From positions 1-64,000 of the forward strand of contig OKRB01000078.1 of the NCBI GenBank assembly GCA_900290245.1: a stretch of DNA of 64,000 nt, written 5' to 3'. Below the pieces are notes generated by a model. It was not told the origin of the DNA and ran no database searches. It saw only the letters and a list, made by a program, of their open reading frames with translations. This DNA is from Candidatus Sulfuritelmatomonas gaucii (GTDB lineage Bacteria > Acidobacteriota > Terriglobia > Terriglobales > Acidobacteriaceae). The position numbers and the translations under genes are program-made. Below, piece by piece: positions 1-9,066 of this stretch. Positions within the stretch are counted from its first letter, which is position 1. Each line of letters opens with the position of its first letter.

Positions 1-81
1 TTATGCGGACACTTCACTTGCTAAAAACACCGGACATATTATTAGCTAACGACAACCGGCAATTCGTCAATTACTCGTTGA

Positions 82-1413
82 TTAGCATTCCCGTACGCCT
101 TCGGCCTTCCTGTGCGCGCCGAGTTGCGCGCCGAGTTGGAGAAGCGATTCATCCGCCTCACGCGCGGCGGCAAGCTGCATGCCCCCGTGCGCGCATGGAA
201 TGGCAATCGCCGGCACGCCGGCAAGGCTGAAGGGCGAGGTGTAGCGCAGCAAGCGGCTGCGAGTCTGGCTGTGGTCGGCGCCGGCGGCGAGACGCGCGAC
301 GGGAGTGGAGGGCATCAGAACGAGTTCATGCGCCGCGAGCAAGTCGTCCATGCGCGCGCGGAAATCGGCGTGACGCCGGCTGAATGCGGCAATTTCGTCG
401 GGACGAAAGCTCGCGCCCCACTTGATGCGGTCGGTGATGGAGGGCTCCTGGGGGAGGAAATCGCTGCGTTCATAGTTGCCCGCGTGCAATCGCGCCGCCT
501 CAGACGCCTGGAGGGGCGCGAAGATTTCGATGGAATCTGCCCACCAGGCGATGTCGATGGATTGTCCTGCAAGGCCAAGCTCCTCTAGCTCGCGGATCAT
601 GCTGTGAAACGCCTCCACGATCTCGGGCTCGCAATCGCGGAGAAACGAATCGGCGACAAAAGTAAAACGGGAGAATCGTTGCGGCGGCGCAATCTGGGCC
701 GGAGCAAAAGGCGCCGCCAGCAGCGGTGCATCTCGAAGGTCGCGGAAGAGCCAGCCCATGGTGTCAAAGGACTCTGCCAGATGGGTGCCGCCGCGCCAAT
801 CGCCGCGGCCCAGTGTGGAACGATACCCCGCCAAACCGCCGAGCGCCGCAGGAGCGCGAACGGAGCCGCCTGTATCGGTGCCGATGGCGGCAACCGCCGA
901 ACCCTCCTGCACGCTAGCTACTGCGCCGCTCGAGGAGCCGCCGGTGAGCGCGCCCGCATCGTGCGGCTGCATGCAGTCGCCAAACTCCGGGTTTTCACCG
1001 GTGATGCCGTAGGCGAGCGCATGCAGGTGCGTCTTGCCGACAATCACGGCGCCCGCGGCGCGCAGTTGCTCCACGAGCCACGAGTCGCGCGTGGCGATTC
1101 CGTTGAGATCGCGATAAAAGCGCGTGCCGCAGGTCGTGGGCGTAGCGGCGAGATCGAAACAATCCTTCACCGCGACGGGAATGCCCCAGAGCGGAGGCTG
1201 GCCATCGTCAAACGGGCCGCCGGTCGAGCGAGGCATGCCTTCTGCGCGGGCTGCTTCAGCGAGCGTCCAAGCGGCATCCTGCCAGAGATAGGTGTTGTGG
1301 CCGGCATTTTGATTGGAGCGTGCGAGCGCGGCTTTCGCCAGTTCCGATGGGCGCAAAGCTCCAGATGCGAGCGAGGTACGAAGTTCGTGAATCGTTGAGT
1401 AAGAACCGGACAT
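82..1413 (-). CDS. Amidase-signature hydrolase of the purine cluster
   Basis: A 443-residue amidase-signature enzyme. The Ser-cisSer-Lys triad is visible: Lys83 in VAVKDCFD, the Gly/Ser stretch GGSSSG at 158-163 and the probable nucleophile Ser184 in GTDTGGSVR. The frame stays open upstream to 1710, but that extension is antisense to urate oxidase and does not look like protein. The ATG at 1413 fits the family N-terminus. It is the last gene of the purine/ureide cluster, about 100 bp after urate oxidase. Its length is closer to GatA/AtzE-type amidases than to full allophanate hydrolase (about 600 residues). By context it may release ammonia from a ureido, oxamate or allophanate-like product, but the substrate cannot be read from sequence. 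Confidence 0.9.
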   Translation of the reverse strand: MSGSYSTIHELRTSLASGALRPSELAKAALARSNQNAGHNTYLWQDAAWTLAEAARAEGMPRSTGGPFDDGQPPLWGIPVAVKDCFDLAATPTTCGTRFYRDLNGIATRDSWLVEQLRAAGAVIVGKTHLHALAYGITGENPEFGDCMQPHDAGALTGGSSSGAVASVQEGSAVAAIGTDTGGSVRAPAALGGLAGYRSTLGRGDWRGGTHLAESFDTMGWLFRDLRDAPLLAAPFAPAQIAPPQRFSRFTFVADSFLRDCEPEIVEAFHSMIRELEELGLAGQSIDIAWWADSIEIFAPLQASEAARLHAGNYERSDFLPQEPSITDRIKWGASFRPDEIAAFSRRHADFRARMDDLLAAHELVLMPSTPVARLAAGADHSQTRSRLLRYTSPFSLAGVPAIAIPCAHGGMQLAAAREADESLLQLGAQLGAHRKAEGVREC

Positions 1414-1513
1414 GATCCGATTGTAGGATGTGGGGCGTGGCAAAGCAGGAATTAGGCTAACTGATCCGTCTGCTTCAGCGGAACTGAGTCCGGCGGGCGC
1501 CGCAACGAACCGC

Positions 1514-2356
1514 TCAGCGCTCGATGGTGGCCTCGATGGTGCCATGCGGCTCGTCAATCGGCACAAAGATGTGGTTGGGATTTTCGAGGCCGAAGGTGCC
1601 CAGGCTCGCGAGCAGATGATGCAGATTGGGCATGGAGAGATGAATGCGCGCGATCTCGGGGGCGGCTTCGAGAGCGGCTTTGCCCATATCGAAGAGCGTG
1701 TGCTGCACACTCATGCTGTTGTGACCGGCGAAGACTTTCAGCATCGTGGACAGAATGCGCGCGCGCACATCGGCATAGTCGGGATTGTCGACCGCATAGT
1801 CCCATTCGACGGTGGCCCGCGTGCCGAGGATGCGGTCAGTCGCCGGCTTGAGAGTGGTCAGCTTGTCCGTGACGTAGCCGGTGAAGGCCGAGTGAGCGGT
1901 TTTCAGGATGGTGAGGCCATCGACGCCGGAGGTGATCTCCCAGTCACCGCCCTTTTCGCGGACCGCGAGCGCAGTACTCACTTCGGGTCCGCTCATCCTG
2001 AGCGTTGTGGGGTCTGGCTTTCCGTCCACGATCATGCGCAGCCACGGCTTTTCTTCCACGACGATGCTCACTTTGGAGACTTGCACGTTGTTGTCGAAGA
2101 AATAATTTCCGAGCTCCCTGGCGAAGTCCTCAATCGTCGTGGCCCTGGAAAGACGAGCGACGACATACACGGTGTTCTTCATGGTGTCGGTGGGCAGCAC
2201 TTTGCTGTTATCGGCCTCGGTGTAGCTTGCACCAAAGTCTCCGTACAACATTACGTTTACGGTCCACTCGTTGAACTCGTTGCGATCGTCGAAGCGCGTG
2301 ATGCGCGACAACCGGACACCTGATTTTCCGTAGCGGTTTGCTCCCAGTGTGGCCAT
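1514..2356 (-). CDS. pucL: Urate oxidase (uricase)
   Basis: Cofactor-free uricase of 280 residues that oxidises urate to 5-hydroxyisourate. Compared with Aspergillus flavus uricase, the catalytic Lys-Thr pair is present: Lys11 in RYGKSGVR and Thr56 in LPTDTMKNTVY. The urate-binding Gln segment SVQHTLFDM and the histidine segment MPNLHH are also present. Both tandem T-fold halves are complete. The gene starts 3 bp after the HIU hydrolase stop, so the two are almost certainly cotranscribed, and their products act consecutively. The oxidase-type enzyme means this step needs O2, unlike FAD-dependent HpxO. Confidence 0.97.
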   Translation of the reverse strand: MATLGANRYGKSGVRLSRITRFDDRNEFNEWTVNVMLYGDFGASYTEADNSKVLPTDTMKNTVYVVARLSRATTIEDFARELGNYFFDNNVQVSKVSIVVEEKPWLRMIVDGKPDPTTLRMSGPEVSTALAVREKGGDWEITSGVDGLTILKTAHSAFTGYVTDKLTTLKPATDRILGTRATVEWDYAVDNPDYADVRARILSTMLKVFAGHNSMSVQHTLFDMGKAALEAAPEIARIHLSMPNLHHLLASLGTFGLENPNHIFVPIDEPHGTIEATIER

Positions 2357-2359
2357 GCC

Positions 2360-2725
2360 CTAACTTCCTCGATACGTGGTGTAGCTGTTGTCGCTGAGCA
2401 GCAGGGGAAGGTGATAATGCGCCTCGCCGCTGCAGGTGAAGGTGATTGTTAACTCAGGATAAATGCTGGTGCGGCCGGCGCGTCTGAAATAAGCGCCGGT
2501 TTCAAAGCGCAGCCGATAGACACCCGCTGCGGCATCGTGCTTCAGATCGCTGCAACGGCCGTTGGCGTCGGTGACGCCGGTGGCGATCTGAATCCAGTTG
2601 GTGTCTTCCACTCGCTCGGCACCTTCTGGCACCCAGCCGCCTTGCAGCTTCTCGAGCCGCACGGATATATCTGAGGCGGGTTTGCCAAGCACCGTGTCAA
2701 GAACATGAGTTGAAATTGTGCTCAT
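2360..2725 (-). CDS. pucM: 5-hydroxyisourate hydrolase (transthyretin-like)
   Basis: Transthyretin-like protein (TRP/HIUase) of 121 residues that hydrolyses 5-hydroxyisourate to OHCU. The family hallmarks are an N-terminal STHVLDTVLGKPA segment and the C-terminal YRGS tetrapeptide that distinguishes the enzyme from vertebrate transthyretin. No signal peptide is present, so it should be cytoplasmic. The start at 2725 makes an ATGA overlap with the preceding uraD stop. An in-frame ATG at 2737 would add four residues (MAGG) and cannot be excluded. Confidence 0.96.
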   Translation of the reverse strand: MSTISTHVLDTVLGKPASDISVRLEKLQGGWVPEGAERVEDTNWIQIATGVTDANGRCSDLKHDAAAGVYRLRFETGAYFRRAGRTSIYPELTITFTCSGEAHYHLPLLLSDNSYTTYRGS

Positions 2726-3228
2726 TCCACCAGCCACTTTCCCAGACGAATCTGCATGATTTGGCGTTGTTGTTCGGCGGCCTCGTGCAACTCATTTCCG
2801 CGCTCGCTTGCCAGTCGGCGGTTGAGAATCGCGAGCATCTCTTCGGCGCTCTTGCCCGTTGCGCACACGATGTAGGTGAAGCCGAAGCGCTGCTCGTAGA
2901 GCAGATTTCCCCCGGCAAGCTCAGTCAGCACGCGCTCACTGGCAGTACTTGTCTTTGACTGCTCCTGTTTTGACCACGCCGCCGATTGACCTGCCGCGCT
3001 TGTTTTACGCTCTCCGATGCGGGGATGACAAGCGAAAGCCTCAAGCCAGTCCGGCTCCTGCATCGCGCCCCAGATGCGGTCGGCCACTTCGCTGATTTGG
3101 AGCACCGAGCCGATGGGCCGCTGGTTCACCATTGCGGTTGCCCAGCGCTTTGATCCACAACACTCGAGCATGGCTTCAAGGGCAGCGGCCTCGTCTGCCT
3201 GGTTCCACGCTTGGAGAACGGAGTTCAC
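2722..3228 (-). CDS. uraD: OHCU decarboxylase
   Basis: 168-residue 2-oxo-4-hydroxy-4-carboxy-5-ureidoimidazoline decarboxylase, which yields S-allantoin. Diagnostic motifs are HPRIGE, with the catalytic His, near residue 68 and FGFTYIVCATGKSAEEML near residue 115. It starts with GTG overlapping the stop of the upstream xanthine dehydrogenase FAD gene (GTGA) and ends in an ATGA overlap with the HIU hydrolase, so translation of the three is probably coupled. It is a separate protein, not fused to HIU hydrolase as in some bacteria. Confidence 0.96.
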   Translation of the reverse strand: MNSVLQAWNQADEAAALEAMLECCGSKRWATAMVNQRPIGSVLQISEVADRIWGAMQEPDWLEAFACHPRIGERKTSAAGQSAAWSKQEQSKTSTASERVLTELAGGNLLYEQRFGFTYIVCATGKSAEEMLAILNRRLASERGNELHEAAEQQRQIMQIRLGKWLVE

Positions 3229-4103
3229 GCGTGCAGTTCTCCGCGGCGCAGCTCGAGCAGGAACTCCTCAAGCAGGTTGACTGCCACGCGACGCCGGTAC
3301 TCGGCCGTGGAGCGGATATCGTCGATGGGCTTTACTTCGGCGAGGAGCGCACTGCGCGCCGCCAGCACTGTTTCGCGGGTGATGGCTTTGCCGAGCAGCG
3401 CCGCTTCTGTGTCGAAAAGCCGGGTGGGATAGGGCGCGAGGCTTGCTGCACTGATGCGAATCTCCTGGACCGTGTTTTTCTCGAGCAGCGCGGTTGCGCC
3501 GAGCGCAACCTTGGCGATAGCCATGGCGCGCCGCGTTCCCACTTTGCGGAGGTATTGCCTGTGCCGGGCAAAACGTCGCGGAAGATGAATCGCGTAGAGC
3601 AATTCGTCGGGGGCGAGGACGTTGCGCTTGTAGCCGGTGTGAAATTGAGAGTACGGAACGCGCCGCGTGCCGCGTACGGAAATCATCTCAATCTCGGCGT
3701 CGTAAGCGAACAACGCGGGCGAAGAGTCGGCAGCGGGCGAGCCGTTGACGAGGTTTCCTCCGAGCGTGGCGCGGCTTTGGTTGGCGACGGAGCCGATCCA
3801 GCTTGCGGCCCGGGCGAGCAGCGGAAACTCCGTTGCAATGACGGCATCTCTGCGAAGGTCAAGGAACGTGGCCGCTGCGCCGATGGCCATCGTGTCTGAG
3901 TTGGCCTGGATGGTGCGCAGGTCGGAGATGCCCCAAAGGCTGACGAGTTTTGGCGCGTTCAGCCGTCCCGCGGAGAACGCAACCATCAACTCGGTGCCGC
4001 CGGCGATCGGTGTCCAGATGCCCGGCTCCGCGGCGAGCAGATCGAGCACCGCGCCCAGGCTGCCCGGTGCGACGAGATCGTGCATGGCTGGATTACCGCG
4101 CAT
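3225..4103 (-). CDS. Xanthine dehydrogenase FAD subunit
   Basis: 292-residue FAD-binding subunit of a three-chain molybdenum hydroxylase (XdhB/CoxM type). FAD contacts are recognisable in IAGGTELMV near residue 38 and ATLGGNLVNGSPAADS near residue 113; the CO-dehydrogenase flavoprotein C-terminal domain follows. The start at 4103 was chosen because GGAG lies about 10 bases upstream; an ATG at 4085 lacks such a site. The gene overlaps the 2Fe-2S subunit gene by 11 bp. The subunit would pass electrons from the iron-sulphur clusters to NAD+. Confidence 0.94.
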   Translation of the reverse strand: MRGNPAMHDLVAPGSLGAVLDLLAAEPGIWTPIAGGTELMVAFSAGRLNAPKLVSLWGISDLRTIQANSDTMAIGAAATFLDLRRDAVIATEFPLLARAASWIGSVANQSRATLGGNLVNGSPAADSSPALFAYDAEIEMISVRGTRRVPYSQFHTGYKRNVLAPDELLYAIHLPRRFARHRQYLRKVGTRRAMAIAKVALGATALLEKNTVQEIRISAASLAPYPTRLFDTEAALLGKAITRETVLAARSALLAEVKPIDDIRSTAEYRRRVAVNLLEEFLLELRRGELHA

Positions 4104-4641
4104 GGTGTGTCTGCTCCATCGTGTGTTCGTTCGCCTGCTGTGCATCGTGCGCGTCGGCCGCGGCAGCAACGGACTCGAAGATGTGCATGAATCCCGTGCA
4201 GCGACAGAGATTGCCGGCGAGCGCCTCGCGAATTTCGGTGGCGCTGGGATGCGGGGTATGAGCGAGAAGCTGTGCAGCGGCCATCAACATGCCGGGCGTA
4301 CAGATGCCGCACTGCGCGCCGCCATGATGAAGAAACGCCTGTTGCAATGGATGGAGATCGCCGTTGAGGGCTAGGCCTTCAACGGTCTGAATGTCGGCTC
4401 CCTCGGCCTGCAGCACAGGTACCAGACAGCTGTTCACGAGCTCATCGTTCATGCGGACTGAGCACGAGCCGCATTCGCCCTCACCGCATCCTTCCTTGGT
4501 TCCCGTCAGGTGCAGGTCCTCGCGCAGCACGTCGAGCAGGCGCTTCATCGGCGGCACGCGCACTGTACGACTTCCCCCATTTACCGTGAATTGGATTGCG
4601 GGCCAGAGGCTGCTCGGGCTTTCGTCTCGCTTCCTGCTCAT
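4093..4641 (-). CDS. Xanthine dehydrogenase 2Fe-2S subunit
   Basis: 182-residue small subunit with two [2Fe-2S] clusters. The plant-ferredoxin-type cluster ligands are Cys52, 57, 60 and 72 (CGEGECGSC...C). The helical-domain cluster uses Cys111, 114, 146 and 148 (CGIC and LCRC). All eight cysteines are present. Its start overlaps the stop of the molybdopterin subunit gene by four bases. The C-terminal tail is slightly extended and His/Ala rich. Confidence 0.95.
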   Translation of the reverse strand: MSRKRDESPSSLWPAIQFTVNGGSRTVRVPPMKRLLDVLREDLHLTGTKEGCGEGECGSCSVRMNDELVNSCLVPVLQAEGADIQTVEGLALNGDLHPLQQAFLHHGGAQCGICTPGMLMAAAQLLAHTPHPSATEIREALAGNLCRCTGFMHIFESVAAAADAHDAQQANEHTMEQTHHAR

Positions 4642-6917
4642 CGTGCCACCGGCTCCTCTGCAGGCTGAGTTTCAACGAGTCCAGCGTAGAGATCCTCGGG
4701 CAGCAGCGGAATGGCATTGAAGCTGACTCCCGTAGCGTCGCGAATTGCATTGAGAATGGCGGGCGCCGGCCCGTCGTGCGGCAGTTCGCCGATACCCTTG
4801 GCGCCGAATCCGCCGTGCGGGAAGTGACTCTGCTCAAAGTAGACGTGAATCGGGGGAACATCTTCGGCCGTAGGCATGATGTAGTTGGTCATCTGGTTGT
4901 TGGCCATGCGGCCGTCCTGTAGAACCACTTTTTCGTAGAGTGCGAAACCGATGGCCTGCGCGATGCCTCCTTCAATCTGTCCTGCGGCCAGTACCGGATG
5001 GAGTACGCGGCCCGCCTCCTGCACGGCCCAGATTTCTTCAACTTCGGCGGAATAGGTGACGGTATCGACCGCAACCTGCGCCACGTAAAGTGCCCATGCA
5101 TACGCGCCGTAAGCTTCGCCGTGGTAGGTCTGATCATCCCAGTGGATCCCCGGCGGCGCCTCGTAACGGCACAGTGAAACGACTTCGCCTTTCGCGGCGC
5201 GATAGCGGTCGCAGGCCGCGAAGAATTCCTCGCGAGTGTGGCTGCTACTTAGGCCTGCATGCTCGCGGAGCAAATTAAGAAGCTGCAGACCAGCGCGCTC
5301 GATGATGCGACCCACGACCATTGAAGTGCGGGAAGCCACAGTCGGCCCGCTGTTGGGAACGATGCCGGTGTCGGGCGCAGCCATCGTCACGTCCTGGTAG
5401 TCAAGGCCGAGCGCTTCTGCAGCAACCTGCGTGAGAATCGTGTTCGTACCCTGGCCGAACTCGGTATTCGACACGAGCACGCGCACTTTGCCTTCAGGGG
5501 TCGCGTCGATGCCGGCCAGCGAATTCAGATACTCCTCGCCCGATCCAGTGAAACCGGAGCCATGATAAAAGGCGGCGATTCCCATTCCGCGCTTGATTGC
5601 GCAGCCGGCGTTTTCGCGAGCGAATTGAGCCCGCCTGGCGTAGTAATCACTCTCCCTGAGCGCGCGATCGAGCAGTTGATCGAGGATGATCGGCTGGCGC
5701 ATCAGCTGCTCAGTGGCGTTGGTGTCGCCCTGATGCAGAAAATTCCTGCGCCGCAACTCCACTGGATCGATGCCGAGGGCGGCGGCAATCTCGTCCATGT
5801 GGCGCTCCATGGCGAAGATGGCCTGGGGCGCGCCGAATCCGCGAAACGCGCCGTACGGCACCAGATTCGTTGCCCAGGAACGGGCGTTCACGCGAACATT
5901 CGGACAAAGATACGGGCCGGTTGCATGCAGCGTGGCCCGCGAGAGCACGGTGGAGGAAAGCGTTGCGTAGGCTCCGCCGTTGGTGTCGAGATTGATTTCG
6001 ATCGCGATCAGCTTGCCGTCGCCATCGAGCGCCGTGCGGTGACGGACGCGCGAAGGATGCCGTTTGGTGGTTGCAGCCAGGTCTTCGATTCGGTCGTAGA
6101 TGATCTTCACGGGGTGACCGCACTTCATGGCAAGCAGCGCTGCATGGCAGGCGACGTTGGAAGGGAAGTCCTCCTTGCCGCCAAACGCGCCGCCGGTTTC
6201 AGTCTGGATGACGCGGACTTTTTCGTCGGGCAGGTCGAAGACAGATTTTAGCGACTTGACGACGTAATAGGGGCATTGCAACGAGCCCCAAACGGTGATG
6301 CCACGGTCCACGCTGTATTCGGCGATCATCCCCTGATTTTCGATGTAAAGATGTTCCTGCGCGCCGGTGCGGTATTCGCCCTCGATGATGTGCGCGGCGC
6401 GGCTCCACGCGGAATCGACGTCGCCCTTTTCGAGCAGGAAGCTCTTGAGCAGGTTGTCCGCACCCCAGATGATCACATCGCTGCGCTCGCTTTCTTCGAT
6501 GGTGAAGATGGGCGGCAGCGATTCGTATTCAATGTACACCGCGCCCACGGCTTCGCGCAGCTTGTGCTTGTCAGGATGAGCAAGCAGGAGGATGGGCTCT
6601 TCGCAGTGGTTAACTTTGCCGTCGGCAAGGCAGGGCTGATCGGCGACGATCAGTTGGATGCAGTTTTCGCCGGGAATATCCGCGGCGGTGACGATGGCAA
6701 ACTCCCTCCAGTCGATGCGGTGATCGAATGTGGTGGACCGAATGAGCCCGCGGGGAATGGTGCTGCGCACCGTGGCTCCGTGCCACATTCCTTCGCGTTC
6801 AATGTCGTCGACATAAAGCGCCCGGCCGGTAAGTTTGTCCACACCTTCCTTGCGGGGAACGGGGGCGCCAACGATGCGGGTTGTCGCATGCGTGCTCATG
6901 ATTGCCAAAGCCGACAT
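4638..6917 (-). CDS. Xanthine dehydrogenase molybdopterin-binding subunit
   Basis: 759-residue large subunit of the xanthine oxidase family, which hydroxylates xanthine (and hypoxanthine) to urate at a molybdenum centre. Hallmarks are TGGAFGGKED for cofactor binding, YGAFRGFGAPQ, and the catalytic glutamate in GAKGIGELP (about Glu711). Substrate assignment rests on the adjacent uricase pathway. No XdhC-type sulfuration chaperone lies in the window. It is the first of the Mo, FeS and FAD order. The start is uncertain: an ATG at 6899 is also in frame and neither has a strong ribosome site. Confidence 0.94.
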   Translation of the reverse strand: MSALAIMSTHATTRIVGAPVPRKEGVDKLTGRALYVDDIEREGMWHGATVRSTIPRGLIRSTTFDHRIDWREFAIVTAADIPGENCIQLIVADQPCLADGKVNHCEEPILLLAHPDKHKLREAVGAVYIEYESLPPIFTIEESERSDVIIWGADNLLKSFLLEKGDVDSAWSRAAHIIEGEYRTGAQEHLYIENQGMIAEYSVDRGITVWGSLQCPYYVVKSLKSVFDLPDEKVRVIQTETGGAFGGKEDFPSNVACHAALLAMKCGHPVKIIYDRIEDLAATTKRHPSRVRHRTALDGDGKLIAIEINLDTNGGAYATLSSTVLSRATLHATGPYLCPNVRVNARSWATNLVPYGAFRGFGAPQAIFAMERHMDEIAAALGIDPVELRRRNFLHQGDTNATEQLMRQPIILDQLLDRALRESDYYARRAQFARENAGCAIKRGMGIAAFYHGSGFTGSGEEYLNSLAGIDATPEGKVRVLVSNTEFGQGTNTILTQVAAEALGLDYQDVTMAAPDTGIVPNSGPTVASRTSMVVGRIIERAGLQLLNLLREHAGLSSSHTREEFFAACDRYRAAKGEVVSLCRYEAPPGIHWDDQTYHGEAYGAYAWALYVAQVAVDTVTYSAEVEEIWAVQEAGRVLHPVLAAGQIEGGIAQAIGFALYEKVVLQDGRMANNQMTNYIMPTAEDVPPIHVYFEQSHFPHGGFGAKGIGELPHDGPAPAILNAIRDATGVSFNAIPLLPEDLYAGLVETQPAEEPVAR

Positions 6918-6944
6918 CGCGATGCAGGTTGAGGCTTAGCATAC

Positions 6945-7024
6945 AACAGGGAACAGAGGGCAGGGAATAGCCAGCAGGGCAGGAACCAGGGACCAGGGAT
7001 TAGGGATTAGGGAATAGAGAACAG
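6945..7024. repeat. Purine-rich degenerate short repeat between allC and xdh genes
   Basis: An 80-bp intergenic tract built of variants of CAGGGAACAG, CCAGGGA and TTAGGGA repeated head to tail. The same style (gagagaacagaggaatag) recurs briefly at 24103-24115 after kdpB. No protein coding or hairpin is evident. Function is unknown; it may be a slippage-prone spacer within the operon. Confidence 0.6.
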
Positions 7025-7027
7025 GTT

Positions 7028-8278
7028 CTACTGCTCACTGAGTTGCGCGAGAGTGCGCGCGAGAACGTGCACACCGCTGCCGATCCACTCGGATGAGGCG
7101 TATTCGTCGGGATGGTGGCTTACGCCGCCGCGGCAGGGAATGAATAGCATGGCCGTGGGCGCGAAGCAGGAAACGAACGAAGAGTCATGATAGGCGCGCG
7201 CGACCATTTTCTTGTAGCTCTTTCCTGCGGCCTTGGCTGCGGCCTCGAGCACCTCGAGAATGGCCGAGTCGCAGGTGGTGGGGGGGTCGGCGTTGATGAA
7301 TTCAATAGTGATGCTGACGCCACGCCTGGCTTCTACCTCGCGAGCAGCGGTGGCTAGCGCTGCCAGTACGCCGTCACGGCGGGCGCGATCGATATCGCGT
7401 ACGTCGGTGGTCATGGTTACGCGCGACGGAATGCTGTTGACGGCGCCGGGAAAAACTTCGCAGATGCCAACCGTGCCAACAGTATCGATGGCTCCAGTGG
7501 ATTTAGCGGCCGCTTCAAGCGCCAGGATCAACTCTGCGGCGGCGGCCAGCGCGTCTTTCCGCCCAGGCATCAGCTTGCCACCGGCGTGGCCACCTTCCCC
7601 TTCGATGACGATGCGCTGGCTGGCCGGAGCGGCAATGTGCGTTACCAGCCCGACGTCGAGCGATTCCTGTTCGAGGTAAGGGCCCTGCTCGATGTGCAAT
7701 TCGACAAACTGGTGAAATCGACCGGGCTTCACTGCGACCGATTCGAGCGGGCCGGTAAATCCGGCCTGCGCGCGCCATTCTTCTAGAGAGCGGCCTTTCT
7801 TGTCGCGCAGCGCGAGAGCTTGCTGCGGGTTGAGCACGCCGACCATCATCCGGCTGCCCAGGCAACCAATGCCAAAGCGGGTGGGCTCTTCCGCCGTGAA
7901 GATGACAAGTTCGATCGATCGCCGCGGCTTGAGTCCCATCTGCTGCAAAACGCGAATGGCTTCGAGCCCGCCCAGCACGCCGACACATCCGTCGTAGAGG
8001 CCCGCGTTGGGAATCGCGTCAATATGAGAGCCAGTGCCGACGGGCGCGAGCGAGTCGTCGGTGCCTTGCCAGCGCGCGAACGTATTTCCGATCGCATCGT
8101 GTCGCACGCTCAAACCTGCCGCCTCGCAGAGACCCTTCACGTAGGCGCGGGCGCGCATGTCCGCCTCGCCGAAGACGACGCGCGTGACCACCGGAGGCTC
8201 GGCTTCGGAGATCTGCGCCAGAGCCATCAATTCGGCCATCAACCGGTCGATCGAGAGCTGCGGACGAGCTGTGGCCAT
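7028..8278 (-). CDS. allC: Allantoate amidohydrolase-type M20 hydrolase (copy 1)
   Basis: 416-residue metal-dependent amidohydrolase of the M20 carbamoylase family (AllC, ureidoglycolate amidohydrolase, beta-ureidopropionase and N-carbamoyl amino acid hydrolase). The two-metal site is visible: His85 and Asp87 in GSHIDAIPN, Asp96, Glu130-131 in FTAEEP, and His195 in ELHIEQGP, plus a late histidine in SHHPDEY. The ATG at 8278 was chosen; the frame runs upstream to 8371 antisense to ylbA. It lies 5 bp after the ureidoglycine aminohydrolase gene. It either opens allantoate to S-ureidoglycine or hydrolyses ureidoglycolate; sequence alone does not say which of the two M20 copies does which. Confidence 0.88.
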   Translation of the reverse strand: MATARPQLSIDRLMAELMALAQISEAEPPVVTRVVFGEADMRARAYVKGLCEAAGLSVRHDAIGNTFARWQGTDDSLAPVGTGSHIDAIPNAGLYDGCVGVLGGLEAIRVLQQMGLKPRRSIELVIFTAEEPTRFGIGCLGSRMMVGVLNPQQALALRDKKGRSLEEWRAQAGFTGPLESVAVKPGRFHQFVELHIEQGPYLEQESLDVGLVTHIAAPASQRIVIEGEGGHAGGKLMPGRKDALAAAAELILALEAAAKSTGAIDTVGTVGICEVFPGAVNSIPSRVTMTTDVRDIDRARRDGVLAALATAAREVEARRGVSITIEFINADPPTTCDSAILEVLEAAAKAAGKSYKKMVARAYHDSSFVSCFAPTAMLFIPCRGGVSHHPDEYASSEWIGSGVHVLARTLAQLSEQ

Positions 8279-8283
8279 CTTAT

Positions 8284-9021
8284 TCACGCTCCCAGAGGAT
8301 GCCGGAGCCAATCCTTGTAGATGAGATATTTGGCGGGGCGCTTGCCGAGCGCGCCGAACCATTGCGGGCAATAGGCGCGCATCCAGATGAAATCGCCGGC
8401 ATGAACCGGATACCAGGAATCGCCAAGCCGGTAAATGCCGCCGCCCTCGAGCATCAGAAGACCGTGTTCCATGACGTGGATTTCGACCATGCTGAGCGAT
8501 GCGCCGGGGTTGTAGGTCATGGTGTTCACCGCAAAGTCGTAGGCGGGAACATTGGGGAGCAGCGTGCGCACGCGCAAAGCGCTGTCGCCCATCAGCGGCA
8601 CGGACGCAACGTCGTCTTCATCGCCAATGACGAGTGTAGGAGCGGGTGCCCCGGGCGCAGGCTCATATGGCTTTTCAATGACCACGGCGCGAGCGATTCC
8701 GGGAGCGCAGACGGAGTGAGGCGCGCCTTCCGGCAGATAGGCAAAACCGCCTGGCGTGAGCATGCGGCGTTTACCGCCGGCCTTGAGTTCCAGCTTGCCA
8801 TCGAGGACGTAGATGAAGCGTTGCGCTGTGGTTGGGCCGAGCGACCCGCGGCCGGAGAATTCGGCGGTCATCTGCGTGAACCGCGCGCCCATTGGCGGCG
8901 CTGCATGGATCACAAACTCCACGCCGCGGGCGCCGGGCAGCGGAGAGCGGATAAATGTGTCCGGCGTCTGCAGCAGATGATCGAACTTGAGACTGCTGCG
9001 CGTTGATCCCAATTCGTGCAC
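8284..9021 (-). CDS. allE: (S)-ureidoglycine aminohydrolase
   Basis: 245-residue bicupin (YlbA/UGHY family) that converts S-ureidoglycine to S-ureidoglycolate and ammonia. The C-terminal cupin carries the Mn-binding pattern Glu-x-His-x3-His followed by GLLMLEGGGIYRLG, then WFGALG and the terminal YLIYKDW block, all typical of the family. The N-terminal cupin is present but lacks the metal ligands, as usual. Its position between the two M20 hydrolase genes matches the order of reactions that need it. Confidence 0.94.
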   Translation of the reverse strand: MHELGSTRSSLKFDHLLQTPDTFIRSPLPGARGVEFVIHAAPPMGARFTQMTAEFSGRGSLGPTTAQRFIYVLDGKLELKAGGKRRMLTPGGFAYLPEGAPHSVCAPGIARAVVIEKPYEPAPGAPAPTLVIGDEDDVASVPLMGDSALRVRTLLPNVPAYDFAVNTMTYNPGASLSMVEIHVMEHGLLMLEGGGIYRLGDSWYPVHAGDFIWMRAYCPQWFGALGKRPAKYLIYKDWLRHPLGA

Positions 9022-9066
9022 TGGTGACCTCGTTGAGGGGGATTCGAAAAAATGCGCTTTCCGATT

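Noticed and set aside
1414-1710. Upstream extension of the amidase reading frame
   Set aside because: It is antisense to the end of urate oxidase, has no amidase similarity, and the ATG at 1413 starts at the family N-terminus.
6945-7024. CRISPR-like array
   Set aside because: The units are short, degenerate and contiguous, with no constant repeat and unique spacers and no cas genes.
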